From Hofstenia miamia (lineage: Eukaryota; Xenacoelomorpha; Acoela): a DNA stretch of 64,000 bases. The notes beneath the pieces were generated by a model. It worked only from the letters and a program-made list of their open reading frames with translations, searched no databases and was not told where the DNA came from. The stretch is from the NCBI GenBank assembly GCA_004352715.1, contig SCFE01000102.1, forward strand, positions 1,046,745 through 1,110,744, read 5' to 3'. Of this stretch, positions 25,015 through 38,837 are shown piece by piece; the first letter of the stretch is position 1, and each line of letters opens with the position of its first letter. Both the position numbers and the translations under genes were made by a program.

Positions 25015-25198
25015 ACTTAATGCAGAAAAAGTGTTTTGATGTTTACAAATAAAGTTTTAAAATCGTATTATGGTATGGAAGTTTATTAATGTGTTTAAAA
25101 ACGCCAACATAGTGGTCAAGATAATGAGCTGTTTTGAAAAATGAATAGATCTAGAAATAAATTGTTTAGTTCTGGTCTTCTTTGAAACATCTTTATTG
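25015..25198. repeat. Dispersed repeat, copy 2
   Basis: This is the second copy of 21694-21877, with only scattered differences. The sequence downstream to about 25500 diverges from copy 1. Confidence 0.85.
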
Positions 25199-25499
25199 GA
25201 TATCAAGTTTTTTAAAAAAGCATGTTTTAGGAAAGTAAATAATATATTTGGAAACTTTGGTGACTCATTATAAATGAATAGCAAAATTGAAATATTGCAC
25301 CGGCTGGGAATTGAGTTCCTATCATTGACATATTTCTCATAGCAATTTTCTACAATAAATAGAAAAAGTGTACAAAAATTAATCTTAGGTATTAAGAATT
25401 GTTTTATATCGGATCAGCAGTCTATACTTATTTTGATTGACATCAGAAATTACGAGATTTATAAACAAAAAGGGCATTATTCAAACACAAAATGATTAT

Positions 25500-28199
25500 A
25501 ATAATGTGTAAGACAATGTAGCTTAGTGAAGATTTTTCTTTAGTGCCCAACATTGCAAGCAGATTTCAGACAGAGGTGTTGATTGTGGTATTGCATTATA
25601 TCATTATGTACCATCCCAATGATTCGATCTTGGGAATTACCACGAAAATTACAAAAACATTCAAATTCCACATGTGGAAATTGCAAGAAATTTCATGTTT
25701 AATTAAAACAACAAAAACGTGTAGGTGCCACATGTGGGAATAAAAAGTTGTAACATGAAAACCTTTTTACTTAGAAAATCTTCACTTATTAATACAACAA
25801 ATAATTATTTATTAATTCTGATCAAGAAATGTATGTAGAGAGGTACAATTTTACCAAAAATTTACCAATTTGCAGGAAAATTATATATTAGCACAAGACT
25901 TTCGAAATAAAAAAATTAGGACAAAAATTAGAATAGAAATTCGGAAATATAAAGTTGAAGCCACACAGCACTATGTAATTCATACAAGATACGCACATTC
26001 TAAGAATTAAAAACAATTTGAAAATAACTATGACACGGAGATAGAAGATGGTCAGTACTGACCACAGGACGGATCTAGTCACCCCTAATTTCACTTCATC
26101 GGTAAAAACTAATCACTGGTCATACCGGCCAGCTAATTTAGTCTAAGTGTTTTTAAAATCTCAAGCTGCGAAAGCACGTAACAGTTACCATAATTCTATT
26201 TACTTAAATATGATTGTAAATACAATTCAATTAACAAAATGTTCATTAATGTACACGGTGCAGTTGTGCGGAAAGTTAGGAAATGACATATGCAATTCAC
26301 TAACGTAGATCAAGTCATCTTTTTTGTATCAATACCAGACGTGCATAACGTAATAGTGCCATTGAACATTGAATGTAGATTCAGTGGTATGAATTCTGTA
26401 AATAAGAGCTCTAAGGATCTAAGTATCTAAAAAAATAACACCATATTTAATTGTAACTCTCCATTCAACTTTTACCGTTATACATTACGAATAGTAATGA
26501 CTTAATACTTGTAGAAGCAGATTGTAAACATGCCCATTGCCGACTGCGTTTTTAAGGGCACAAACCAATAAGATACCATAATTCGTCATGTTTAATTATC
26601 TATACTTGGCGGAATTTTTACTTTGACGGGATCGTTTTGATTTCCGGATCACTACGGGCGTTGAGCTCAGCTTTTTAATTAGGCCTAAAATTAAGATTCA
26701 AGATCACCCTTATTATAATCATCAATTTTTGGAATTAACAGCGTGCCATTAATTACTAAAATCTAGCACGGAATAATTATTTACTTAGCATTTCCAATAT
26801 TCAAACAAAACACGTTATAAAATTTTGCAACATTAAAAGCATTGGGTGATTTGTCTCGCTCGATTTTTTGGTTTGTGCCTGCGTTCAGTACACGTTCTTT
26901 CAACTGTACAAATGCATAATGCAATGCAAGAAACGAACCGAAATAGCAATGCTGGTCAGAATGATCTGGTCATTTATGATCTGCTTTCACACCACAAGAT
27001 CTTGATGGCCTCAACAAACTCGTTCAGAAATTGATTAAATGTATATACCAGTGATTTGTACTGCGATGTGAATTATTTTGTGCAAAGATGTCAGCTTGTA
27101 ATTCAGGAAAATTATCGGTTGTTTCATCTCTTTTAGTGACATTAGTAATTTGTCTTATTGTTTATTCAATAATATTTTATTTGATTGCAGTCAACTTTTT
27201 ACTGATTTTTTGAAAAATGAAATTGAAGTGACTTATAAGTCACCCTGTACATTATTGTTTACTCTTAAGGCAAATGCCAATGTTCATGAAATAGTACTAC
27301 AAAAATATTCGCGAGCAAAATAAAATCTATCAATTATAAGATGAAATGCTGCAATTATTTCCATTTGAAATTGCGGAAAAAACAAAATATTCATGACATT
27401 TAATTTTTTAGAAATTACGAGACATTATTCGATGAAATTATCATATAATATTTTAAATGAAGCACCGATAAACTTGAAATTTTTGCGAAAGAATGTAAGT
27501 GATGTTTGAAAAGACTCTCGGCATCTGCCCCCAATAAAGCTCTTTCTGGGATGAAGATGAAAAATGCGTGCATTCAAAATATCAGCAATTTCAAGAATAA
27601 ATTATGAAAAAGCAATTTTATCCATCCAAGCCCTGATCACCATAGAGGGCTTGAATTGAATTATAAAGCAATTCAATATATTCAAATACTCTGATTTTAT
27701 GTTATGTTTATATACATTACTTATATTCTAGTTAACAAATAGTGAAAGGGAGTGTAAATAATACAATAAATCTGCATCTTAGTATATTTACTTACTGATG
27801 AGTTCACACACATTTCAAATATATGGGAATGTTCTGTTTTGAAGGCATCTCAGATAGTTGAAGCCCTGTCACTTCTATAAAAATCTCTAATTAATTCTAT
27901 ATTATACCTTTCTAGTATTTTTTGATCTTTTTTTACAGATTGCATTGATTGCCCAATTAAAATTTTTTTACAGTTTTCTTAGTTACATTAATGTATAAAG
28001 AATATGAAAAATGTGATATTATAAAAGATCTTGGAACAATCTTCCACTTCATTGGTATGATATAAATATGAATATGGGCCATTTTCTAATTACATGTAGT
28101 TGCATTGATCAGATCTGTAAATTTTAGTTTATGGTAAATTTCAAACAAAATATTTAATTTGTATTAATTGTAAAAATAATGTTTTCTTCAACACATTGT
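25500..28199. other. AT-rich intergenic DNA, no gene recognised
   Basis: Only short frames are seen. A frame ending at 27034 (HNAMQETNRNSNAGQNDLVI) is open to a stop but has no identifiable family or clear acceptor. The part nearest 28200 may be the 3' tail of the LINE that follows. Confidence 0.4.
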
Positions 28200-31100
28200 T
28201 TCTAAGGTTCTACTTTTAAATTCATATTCTTTATAATCATTAATGAAGTTTTCTCAATTCTGAAGTTCATCATATTCTGATGAAAAAAATCTTTAATTAA
28301 ATGTTCTTGTAAAATTATGTCAGTTGTGTATAATAAAGTATCATTTGCAAATTTAGTGAATTTAACACCAATGAAGTTAGTAATATCGTTCATATATAAA
28401 ATGGTAATTGACCTAGAACTGATCCCTGTGGCACTCTATTATTTATGAATGTTTTGACGAAAGATTGTTTACTTTCATGTATTGTGAACGTTCAAATATA
28501 TATTAGAAATAGAATTGATGAATCAATAAAATTATAAATTTCTCTTAGTTTTCTCATTAGTCCTTTATAAATTCTCAAATTCCTAATTTGATTACTTGGT
28601 ATGAAACAATGGTATAGTGAATGGGATGATTGTCGTAGTATTGATTTCACGCATCGCAGATCTTCATTTCTTAACAGCTCGTGAATATCATATTTTATAT
28701 AGGTGTATCTTTGTGAATAACATTTTTTCAAAAATCTTTGAATTTTATTAAATGAAGTTTTATCAGAGCCATACACTGATAATCCATACTTTATTCTGCT
28801 TAGCATTACAGAGTAAAATATCTGATTAATTTCTTTTTCAGTATAGTTAGAGATTTTGACGTCTTTAATAATATATAATAGTTTATTGGATGAAGCTATC
28901 AATTTGTTGAAATGTTCAGTAAAAAACATGTTTGCTGAAAATAAATTCCTAATACTTTCTGATGCTTGGTATTTTCAAATTCAAATTTGTAATTACATTT
29001 ACACAGAGGACGATAGTTTTAATAGAACCGCATATGCTTTGTTTTATTTTTATTAATCTTCATTTTATTTTTTATAGTCCAATTTTCTATATGCTTAAGT
29101 TCTTTGTTAAAAATCAATTGTTCTTCTTTTGTTTGATCAGTTTACGTTCAAACAGAAAACTACTTAACCATATTTGTATACATAAATTTTCTGTGAAATT
29201 CTTTAGTTTGCTTATAGCTAATTCTTGTGGAACACTATCAAAAGCCTTTGCAAAATCTATAAATACTGTATGGATTCCGTCGACTTTATTTTCATCAAGT
29301 GTTTGCATAATATAATCTTGTAATGTTAGCAAACAATCCATTGTACCTTGTCTTGGTCTATATCCAAATTGGTAATTGTCAGCTGCTTCATGAATAATTG
29401 GTGTAATATGCATTTTATGTACTGCTCTTTCAAATAATCTTGCTGATTTGATGTAATTGAAATTCCTCGAATATCATTGGCTGTTGTTGATGAAAATTTC
29501 TTAGGTAGTGGCATGATATTAGCTTTTTTATAACATTCAGGAAATATTCCACTCTTTAGTGATAACGACCATACATAGTGATACAAAGGGGAAAGAATGT
29601 CCCACCAAGTATTAAAAATCCAATGTGGTATATTACTTGGACCAGTTGACGTCCTTTTACATGTTCTTAAAAGGTAAGATACTACATTCAGAGGAATTTC
29701 TATTTCTTCAAAACTGTCAGGAAAAACTAGTTCCTCAGTATTGTCGTCATGTCGACTGCGCTCAGCTAAGTCATTGTTTAATACATCTGGATCGAAACAT
29801 TCATATTTAATTTGGTTTTCATTCATTTTGCGATGTGATGTTAAGTCAACCTCTTTCCAACAGCCTCGAGATCCAATACGATTAATACTTTGAATTTTTA
29901 AGGTCTTTACTTGGTTTTCTAAATTATTTAAATTGTTCTTGTTATTCAGCCGTTTTCTTCTCAGTAGCTTTTTTAATTTATACTTTAATAATGGTGTCAT
30001 CCATATGGGGTCTCGATCAGACATGGTCACAGTTTTCTTAAGACACCAAATATCATACATCTGAAAAGTAATTCTTTCTAGGTCAGTTGCAGCTTTATTA
30101 ACGTTTTCATTTTTCAAGATTCTTTCGAAGTTAGTAGTTGACATCATTTGATTTAGATCCTTCTTGTTTTCCATGATGCAATTCTTCTTGAAGTTCTCAT
30201 TCTTACTGCTGGTATTCTTCGTTTTGGACTTATTATTAATCCCAAATGATCTGTGTTAATCTTTGGTTTTATTGTTGAAATTCATGTCAAGCAATGAGGT
30301 TGATTAGATAATATTCGATCTAATTTTGCTCCATTCCTTGTGAGAGGAGTATCCATTAAATTTAAATCGGTATCAATAGAGATTCCTTGTAAATCTAATT
30401 GATTGAAATCTCCACCAACTAGAACGAATGCTAATGGATCTTCTGAGATTATCTCGTTTGCAATTGTTGTTATATATTCTATAAATTCATAATCAATATA
30501 ATATGTACGACAAGAATCTAGTGAATGATAAGTTGCGTTCAAATATATATTTCTAGAATTAGGTACTTTTACTTTCAGCCATAATGACTCAAATTTTGAA
30601 CTAGCATCATATAAATTAGCGTTTAATGGATTTCGAACATAGATAAGCACGCCATCACCTTTATGCAATCGACTACAAAGCTTTTGTCTGCAAAAGCATA
30701 CATCACGATCTTTTCTAAAGGTCTTGAATCCATCCAAAGTAATAAAACTGCTTGGCGCCTTACTATGTATAAATGTTTCTGTGATAATGCAGATATCAAG
30801 ATTGTATTTATTTATGTCTTCAAATAATAACTTGCATGATTTCATTATAGTTCCTTGGTTATAAATTTCAACTTTTTTAAGTGATCTTACGTTCAGTACT
30901 AGAATCGAAGGTAATCGTGCAATAGATGTTGATTTGTTACTCTTGGTTTCTGATAATGTTCTTAGTCAAATATTTGGAGTTGGACCAGTTCCCCAGTCAG
31001 TTCTTTCAATTAATCGAGTTTTTTCTTTTATAAACAGAGGACAATTGACATCAAATACACTATGATTTAATATGCAGTTTTGACAACTAGGATTTGAATT

Positions 31101-31620
31101 TGCTGCAGTGCAATCTTTGCTCTCATGGCTAAAACCACAATGTGAACATCTTGCACTGAGCTGATAAAATTTTTTTTGATGTCCAAAATTTAGACATTTA
31201 GTGCAATGTTAAGGTTTCAAGTAATCTTCGATTCTGCAATACTTCTTTTCTACTATTATATATGGATTTTGAAGCAAAGCTTTTCTTAAATTGGGTGACA
31301 CCTCGACAACTATCCAATCAGATGATGGAAGTGAAAATGAAAATAAAACTTTAAAATCACTTTTGTTTTAAATAAGACTTCGTTAGTTTTGATTAAAATA
31401 TCTTTTATTTGATCTTTATCTAAATTATTGTTGTTTGTTTCCTGTATTCCTTTAAAAATCATCTTTGGTTTCATCTTAGACATTTGCTTAGTTTCAAAGC
31501 CCATTGATGAAACTTTTGATATTATTGCTTGGGGATCATCATTTTCTTCAATTTCAATAATTACATTTCCAGATTTTAATCCAGTAGATGTTATAATACC
31601 TGGGTCTTTATTTGTTAATT
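28200..31620 (-). mobile_element. Non-LTR retrotransposon (LINE), degraded, minus strand
   Basis: In minus-strand order, ORF1-like sequence (31310-31620) precedes a Cys/His zinc-knuckle region near 31050-31200 (CSHCGFSHESKDC, SCQNC). An endonuclease follows at 30282-30950 with LDICIITETF and GGDFNQLDL. Reverse transcriptase follows at 29114-30174 with STGPSNIPHWIFN, IMPLPKKF, GYRPRQGTMDCLL and FIDFAKAFDSVP. The polymerase motif is FANDTLLY near 28340, where the usual YADD reads FAND. The C-terminal part is at 28492-28929, located out of simple order, which indicates rearrangement. Several frameshifts and stops make it inactive. The endonuclease/RT layout is of the CR1/Jockey kind; I cannot assign the clade. 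Confidence 0.85.
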
Positions 31621-31625
31621 TTGAG

Positions 31626-31639
31626 AGAAAAAGAGAGAG

Positions 31640-31670
<31 letters not shown>

Positions 31671-31692
31671 AGAAGAAGAAGAAGAAGAAGAA
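31626..31692. repeat. GA/GAA microsatellite
   Basis: Alternating GAGA with AAGAAG runs. It sits at the 5' side of the LINE ORF1-like region. Confidence 0.9.
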
Positions 31693-31810
31693 TATCTTTA
31701 TTCAGTACAGTTTTAATTTCAACGAAATTGCTGTTTGCTGTACCAAACACGTCAAAAAATAAAAATTTACAAATTAATAAAAATATAGACAAAAATAACT
31801 ATTTACAANC

Positions 31811-32410
31811 TTTTCAGCTTCCGTACACTTACTGGTAAATAATTCCAAGCTTCGATGGTAGAATTAAGGAATGAGTTTTTTAAGAAATGTTTTTTTAATG
31901 TCACCTTACCAAGAGTCGATGTTCTTTTGTTATATGTATAAATAATTTGGAAATTGTAATTTATCGTAAGGCTTACGTTTTTTATAAATATCCCAGAATT
32001 TTATTAACAAAAGTATTTGACAGAAGAAAATGGACATGAAATTTAAGTTGAAGGTTTGATACTTACCGATTTTTTGCATTTACATTATATACGTTCCCCC
32101 CTTTAATTTGTGAATTGATTTAGTTTAATGTCTGACTTATACTTTTCAATAAAACATTCAATATTTAAATGACTCATTACCAAGACATCTACCAGTTGTT
32201 GGCGCATTCTTATGTCCACCAACTCCGCAATATGTAGAGTACATTTGATTCCTATTGCCATTTTACGCAAAACAGAATAAATATGATCGGCATATTGTAA
32301 TTTATTGTCGATAATTACTCCTAGATATTTAAATTTATCAACTTGGCCGCGATGATTTCTTACAGGGCAGTCGATGATCACGCGTGTTCCTTTCTCAAAA
32401 CATTTACGAA
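31811..32410 (-). mobile_element. Second LINE fragment, reverse transcriptase C-terminal part
   Basis: The minus frame at 32103-32410 reads FEKGTRVIIDCPV, then FKYLGVIIDNKLQYADHI and LVMSHLN, the thumb region of LINE reverse transcriptases. The frame at 31811-31865 reads IEAWNYLPVSVRKLKS, the usual LINE C-terminal WNxLP motif. The upstream piece of the same element lies at about 34864-34945. Confidence 0.8.
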
Positions 32411-32803
32411 TTCCTCACTATCGCCTTCCGCAAATCACAGCGAACGTGTTGCCCCTTTCTACAACTTGATAAGTCCGAACTACTCCTTATTCATGAATTG
32501 CTAAGGAAATTCATTGCTGACGAAGAAAGAGACAAATTACTCGCCGACATCATAACCCAGTCCCATTCTGATGTTAATAACGCCGTCACATCACAAGCTC
32601 CACAATTAGATCGTGTTACCAGAAACCTCAAGCCACTAACTATTAAGCCTCACACCGACTTCTTAATCTTAGGATATACATTACAATTGGTCGCAATGAT
32701 ATAATGCAGAATAAATCGAATTCTACAGAAAAGTATATAAATTTAATTGAAGCTGTTACGACTACTTTTGACAATGCAAAAGTATTTCTTGGAGAACTTG
32801 CGA

Positions 32804-33349
32804 CAGTTGTTTTCAATCGCCACCTCGACAGTAAAGCATTCGAACTGAACACAATTTCTGCACCAAAACGCCAAATCACTAGGATACTTTATTTCCCCGA
32901 ACTGTAACTCTTTTATTTTGAATGCCCTGCCGAACCCAAGACTATTAGCACGCGACAACATTCACTTTTCGAAGGCTGGTTAATGCAACTCTTGCAAANG
33001 CCAAGGTTCGTAAAATTTGAAACCTATCCATAAAGTACTTTTTAATTTTGGAATATACGTTAAACTAAGTAAATTCTTTACATGATTTTTGAATTCAGGC
33101 CTACTTTTCAGCTTCCGTACACTTACTGGTAAATAATTCCAAGCTTCGATGGTNCAGTTGTTTTCAATCGCCACCTCGACAGTAAAGCATTCGAACTGAA
33201 CACAATTTCTGCACCAAAACGCCAAATCACTAGGATACTTTATTTCCCCGAACTGTAACTCTTTTATTTTGAATGCCCTGCCGAACCCAAGACTATTAGC
33301 ACGCGACAACATTCACTTTTCGAAGGCTGGTTAATGCAACTCTTGCAAA
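32804..33349. repeat. Duplicated LINE segments joined at single Ns
   Basis: Positions 32804-32998 and 33155-33349 are identical, and 33104-33153 repeats 31810-31859. Ns at 31809, 32999 and 33154 mark the joins. The minus strand reads SLGFGRAFKIKELQFGEIKY and the WNYLP block, i.e. LINE C-terminal sequence. This is probably an assembly shuffle. Confidence 0.8.
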
Positions 33350-33719
33350 ACTAAACAAAGAATTCTTTGGTGCTTCTCGATCCGTACGAGCTTCGTTTCA
33401 CAAAGCTCAAAGCGTGAACCGTTCATTTTATACACCTATAATTATCGCCACTTTCTAATTAATCGAACGCAACAGAAATCACCGACGTACTCTCACTTGT
33501 ACTCAGAAGTTGCCGCCAATAGAAATTTCAGTTAAGAAATTTACTACTTTTATCTAATAAAATGCATATTAATTTACTATATAAAGTAATTGTAAAATCC
33601 AGGTTAAGAATACGTTTACATCTCACCGAAAAAAACTAAAACGTATGGGATTGTCCCTCGATAGTACTAGTTTAATTGCGAGTTTCTTTAATAATAGGAA
33701 ACAACGAGTTAAAATCAAC

Positions 33720-34855
33720 TCAGTATTTTCAGACTGACTGTATATAAAAAGGTGTTCCGCAAGGAACCATTCTTGGACCTCTTCTATTTAATATCTATGT
33801 CAATGATATGAACTTTTATACTATTGCAATCTTATACAATATGCAGACGATAGCTGTATATTTTCCGCCAACAAGTCATTAGATGTTGCAATAAAAAAAG
33901 TGGAATCCAACTGTCAGTCACTAAGCCATTATTTCTCTATGCACAAATTACGCATTAATGCCGAGAAAACGCAATTTTGTATAATGAATTCCTTTTTCAA
34001 CAATAACTTGCATACAAATAAGAATTTGACTATAAAAAACGCAATTATTTCTGCAAGTGATACTTTCAAATATTTAGGAATAATAATTGACTCAAAACTT
34101 TCATTTTCCGAGGACATTAAATCTACACAGAAAAAAATTGCTGCTGGCATAACTATTTCTCAGGTTGCTGACCTATTACCTCCTCATGCAATAATTCAGC
34201 TATTCCACGCATTTGTTATGAGCCACCTAAATTACGGGAGTGTACTATTTTCAAATTTGAGCACATCATTGATAAATAAACTTCAGCTGCAATATAAATG
34301 GGCTTTAAATGTTTGCAAAAGAAATTCTAGTAACACCAAAAATTATATTTTGGAAACGTGTCCTTCTCCTCAACAATTAATACAAATCAATATTGCTACA
34401 TTATTTTTCAAAACTGCTAACGAAATTCCGCCTTATGATAAGATAAATCTCCCTGAATTCAGGAAATCTTTCAATACACGATCTAAGAAATATGTTGTCA
34501 CTAGGTTCAGACGTAAAGTAGAGGTGTAACGGCTCTTAAACGTAGACACAAGGCAATGGAATAATCTACCTAACGAAATTAAGCATATTACAAAACTGAA
34601 AGAATTCCGAAATAGTGTGAAAAGTTTTATTCTTAAGCAAAAATTCATCTCAGGAAGATCTTGGACAGGGTACAAATTCTATAATAGCAATTACACAATT
34701 ACTAGAATGTAGACTTATTCTGATTAGCAATGTATAGGTTTGTAAATAGTATGATTTTGTATTATTGTTTAATGACGTTATTTTGAGAAGCCATCAGTTT
34801 GTATTAATTGCTTTACCTTCTCTTAATAAAGATTGTCTTATCTTTATCTTAATTT
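33720..34855 (+). mobile_element. LINE 3' half inserted into a minus-strand LINE
   Basis: The plus strand reads GVPQGTILGPLLFNIYVNDM, then QYADDSCIFSAN after a frameshift near 33825. The frame 33900-34529 follows with LRINAEKTQF, FKYLGIIIDSKLSF and FVMSHLNYG. It ends near a TTATCTTTATCTT tail. QYADD is the intact catalytic motif. The flanking minus-strand frames at 32.4 and 34.86 kb belong to one interrupted element. The 5' limit is uncertain. Confidence 0.82.
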
Positions 34856-34863
34856 GTTAGTAT

Positions 34864-34945
34864 TAGTTAAATTAAAATTTAAATTGTCGTTTTTGGGGAA
34901 AGGTGACATTACACGAAATTCAGTTTTTGAGGGATTAACAGTTAA
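34864..34945 (-). mobile_element. Upstream piece of the interrupted minus-strand LINE
   Basis: It reads HRLTVNPSKTEFRVMSPF then NLNFNLTNTNK, the segment just after the YADD motif of a LINE reverse transcriptase. It would continue directly into FEKGTRVIIDCPV at 32.4 kb if the plus-strand insert were removed. Confidence 0.7.
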
Positions 34946-34951
34946 ACGATG

Positions 34952-35490
34952 AGAGAGAGAGAGAGAGNNNNNNNNNNNNNNNNNNNNNNNNNNNNNNNNN
35001 NNNNNNNNNNNNNNNNNNNNNNNNNNNNNNNNNNNNNNNNNNNNNNNNNNNNNNNNNNNNNNNNNNNNNNNNNNNNNNNNNNNNNNNNNNNNNNNNNNNN
35101 NNNNNNNNNNNNNNNNNNNNNNNNNNNNNNNNNNNNNNNNNNNNNNNNNNNNNNNNNNNNNNNNNNNNNNNNNNNNNNNNNNNNNNNNNNNNNNNNNNNN
35201 NNNNNNNNNNNNNNNNNNNNNNNNNNNNNNNNNNNNNNNNNNNNNNNNNNNNNNNNNNNNNNNNNNNNNNNNNNNNNNNNNNNNNNNNNNNNNNNNNNNN
35301 NNNNNNNNNNNNNNNNNNNNNNNNNNNNNNNNNNNNNNNNNNNNNNNNNNNNNNNNNNNNNNNNNNNNNNNNNNNNNNNNNNNNNNNNNNNNNNNNNNNN
35401 NNNNNNNNNNNNNNNNNNNNNNNNNNNNNNNNNNNNNNNNNNNNNNNNNNNNNNNNNNNNNNNNNNNNNNNNNNNNNNNNNNNNNNNNNN

Positions 35491-35523
<33 letters not shown>

Positions 35524-35530
35524 AAGAGAG
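34952..35530. repeat. GA microsatellite spanning a large gap
   Basis: GAGA flanks a run of N from 34968 to 35490. The length is unknown. Confidence 0.9.
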
Positions 35531-38500
35531 AAAGAGAAAGCGAGAGAATATGTTGCGGTGGGAGAAGGTAAAATCATATTCTAAAGACAAAATACAATCT
35601 TTTCACCATCTCAATGCCATGCAAAGAACAATTAATGAAATAATCAAGAATTTTACACAAGTTTTATGCTATTTTCATATGAAAAAATGTCTATATATAT
35701 ATATATATACTACGCATTTGTTGAACTATAGATTGTATGAGGAATACTGTTATAACTGATATATGCATTAATAACCACACAGGAGCACGTTGTAGAATAA
35801 GTTAGGCAAAACCTTGATAATTGTAAAAATTGATTGGTGCATTGAAAATTTGAAATTTTGCACTGGAAATTGAACTCGTCAGAAATATACGACAGGTTGA
35901 CACAATCATTTCATGAACTTCTTGATATTTGCATAACCACAGAAAATTTATAAAAATATTAAAAACTAGAAAGCAAAAGCATAGCACTCCCAGCATGATG
36001 AAAGTACATGCCAAAAAGTAAAACAATTCAGGAACTAATGATATACATATATCTACTTTAAAGCATTCATTAACATGTTAACATGATAAACGTAGTAAAA
36101 AATTCTTTACAAATTTTAAGCATAATTCAATGTTGAGTAACACACAAGCTTTACATATCCATTTCTTCATTTCTTGCTCTAAACCTATGAATTTCTTCCC
36201 AAATCATCTCTAAAATTCAAGAGTATAACTAATAATGCTCATAGAATAACATAAATAAAAGAAAAATATATTTATATTATAATTTAAAAAAAAGTTTTTT
36301 ATAGAACGGCGCATTTCTCAAACACAGGATTTGTTCTGAGTCAAAATCATGTATCTATATAAACTACACAACAACATAGATTGTTGGAAATTATGATTTA
36401 CTTGAAACCTTTTCTGTTGTTTTCTTTGATTTTTCGTTTTTCATTTATTTTTTGCTTTAAGAGGAAATTACAAGAGTTTGTAAATTCATCCTTTCTAAAA
36501 AAGAATATAGTTTCAGGCTTTTGGCAAATAAACTAATTGTTTTTGCGGATATAATGATAAGGTTGAAACTTGATCACCTGGCTTAAAACTTCATAAAATA
36601 CCTTTTAGCTACAAAGAGGGGGTTCAGAATTAATATAACCATTTTCAAGAAATTATTTAGCAAGTATTGGACATTTTCAGACAAATACAAATTCATAACA
36701 ATACAAAGAGAACAAATATTAACTTATTACACAAGCATTCCATAACAAGCAGCTCAAGTTTTCATAGTTAGTCAAGCATTTTAAAATGGCCCTCATGTTG
36801 CAACATCCTGTTGAAAAATAAACTGTGCAAATTATAAAACTTGCGCAGTTTATGAACCACCCTGCATATGAAATTGGACATATTTGCAGGATGGAAGCAT
36901 TAATGTACTGTAAAAAAGTAATTGCACACATTTAATTTGATACATAGTACACTATACTATTTCAACTTCAAATTGACAATCAATTTCAAGAAAAGCCAGC
37001 ATTTTCGAATTCATTATATTTAATCTTTTCAATTATAGATTATTTCTAGTTATTGAATTTATGCTTAGCAATGAAAGCGCTTTAAGTGGGGATGAAATTT
37101 TAATATTGCATTTTGCAACTTGATGTTGCTCAATTGAGCTCATATAGTTGTGTTTAAAAGTTGCCGTTGCTGGTGAGTTTAATGACATACGTTTGGGTGA
37201 TGAAAGAAAAAATTTATCATAAAACCAATGCAGGAATCACTAGCTTGAGAGCACCAAAAATCGTTTTTACCTACTATCAGTGCTAGTATGTACATCTCCT
37301 TTATTGCCCACATGCATTATCATATCTTGCCAGTCTTGAGAATGGAAACATGCTGCTTTGAAACTGATTTATTTTAAAAATAATTAATTTTGGAAACAGC
37401 CTAGATTTATTGTCTGATCTTGAAATGGATTAATCCCATTTTAAAGTTGTAAAAATATAGTGCTTACATCCCAACTCAGGACTGTCCAAACTGGCTCTTA
37501 GTCATTCATGCGAAAAATACGGCTGATTACATCTCTGAGTCATTGGTTCATTTCATTACACGTGACAATTTTTCAAACGAAAATCAGCACAAAAGTGGTA
37601 TTGGCCAAGCTTTTTCTCAACCGGCTGGACAACCTGTCTATTTTCAAGAAATTGATATTTGTTATTCGACAGGCACATTTTCTCAGTTAAGGAAGAACAC
37701 AGAAGTTAAAGTTCAAATTTTATTCTCAGACTGTTATCAAATTTACAAAATATTCAAATTACCAGTACAGATTAAGAGTTTAGATGAGTTCTTAAGTTTC
37801 ACTTTTTTCAAAACCATAAATGCTTCAACCGCATCTTCTCTTAAAAGAGTACACTTTTCAGCAACCATGTGTCCTGTCATGCGGAAGTGGCGCTCAGACT
37901 CGGCTTATGAAGCTGGTTTCTTTGAAGGAAATTGGCCTGAGATACGGACACTGGAATAACTTATATTTCAAGAACTTGAGAGGCTCACTCATCTGTACAT
38001 TTCAAGTCTTAAAACTTGTATTCATGTAATCTGTAAATACGGTGATAACCTTCTGAACGGAACTTGCTTAAATCTCGGACTTTGGCATCTGATTTGAACG
38101 CGCTGGTGACATTTTGGTTTGTTTAGACTACCTTCACGGTTTTGTTGCCAAGAACGGTTCTGGACGATTCTTCTGAACTTTTTTTCTCTCATTTCCGATG
38201 CTCACAACCAAGTCATGGTTATCTACTGTTGACGACCAATATTTTTTGTTCATTCCTTTTATGATTTCATATTTAATAACCTTGATTGCAAATAATGGAA
38301 TATGCATTGTGCAGGCCCAAAATATTACCTGCATTAAGAAAGTCAAAAGTTTGAAAAAATGAGAACACAGAGCTTTGGATAATAAAAAAAATTATGACTA
38401 GCAAAATGTCTTACGTAATAGAAAATCATGAAGATCAGGTCAGTGTCCAATTCTGTCTTCGCTTTTAATACAAATCTTTTAAATACAACATTTTTAAAAT

Positions 38501-38829
38501 GATGTCAACAATTTTGGTGCTATGTGGATATATTATTGTCTGAGTACATTATAATCTTGCTTTTTAGCATGGTAAAATACATAGCTTTCTTCTACGTGCG
38601 TTGCTTAACACAAGCCCCTTCACAGTTGCCTCGTTTTCTTGATAATTTTCAACTGTATTTCCCTAAGTAATAGCTGTGATCAGTGAAAGGGAACACAGCA
38701 GCCGCAAAGGAATTATATGCTAATAACATTGTGGAGAATTAATCACTGGCGGTTTACAACAAATATTTAATGAAAACCAATTATCTCAGGAATTCTAGTT
38801 TAAACCGACTGGGGACTCACAGCTCAATC
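35531..38829. other. Intergenic DNA; one unexplained 138-codon frame
   Basis: The plus frame at 37543-37959 is the longest here (EIDICYSTGTFSQLRKNTEV, MRKWRSDSAYEAGFFEGNW). I recognise no domain, and composition does not prove coding. The rest shows only short frames and a TA run near 35694-35708. Confidence 0.35.
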
Positions 38830-38837
38830 GTATGCCA

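Noticed and set aside
34844-35590. Frames of Ser-Leu or Arg-Glu through the GA repeat and N gap
   Set aside because: Microsatellite translation, not a protein.
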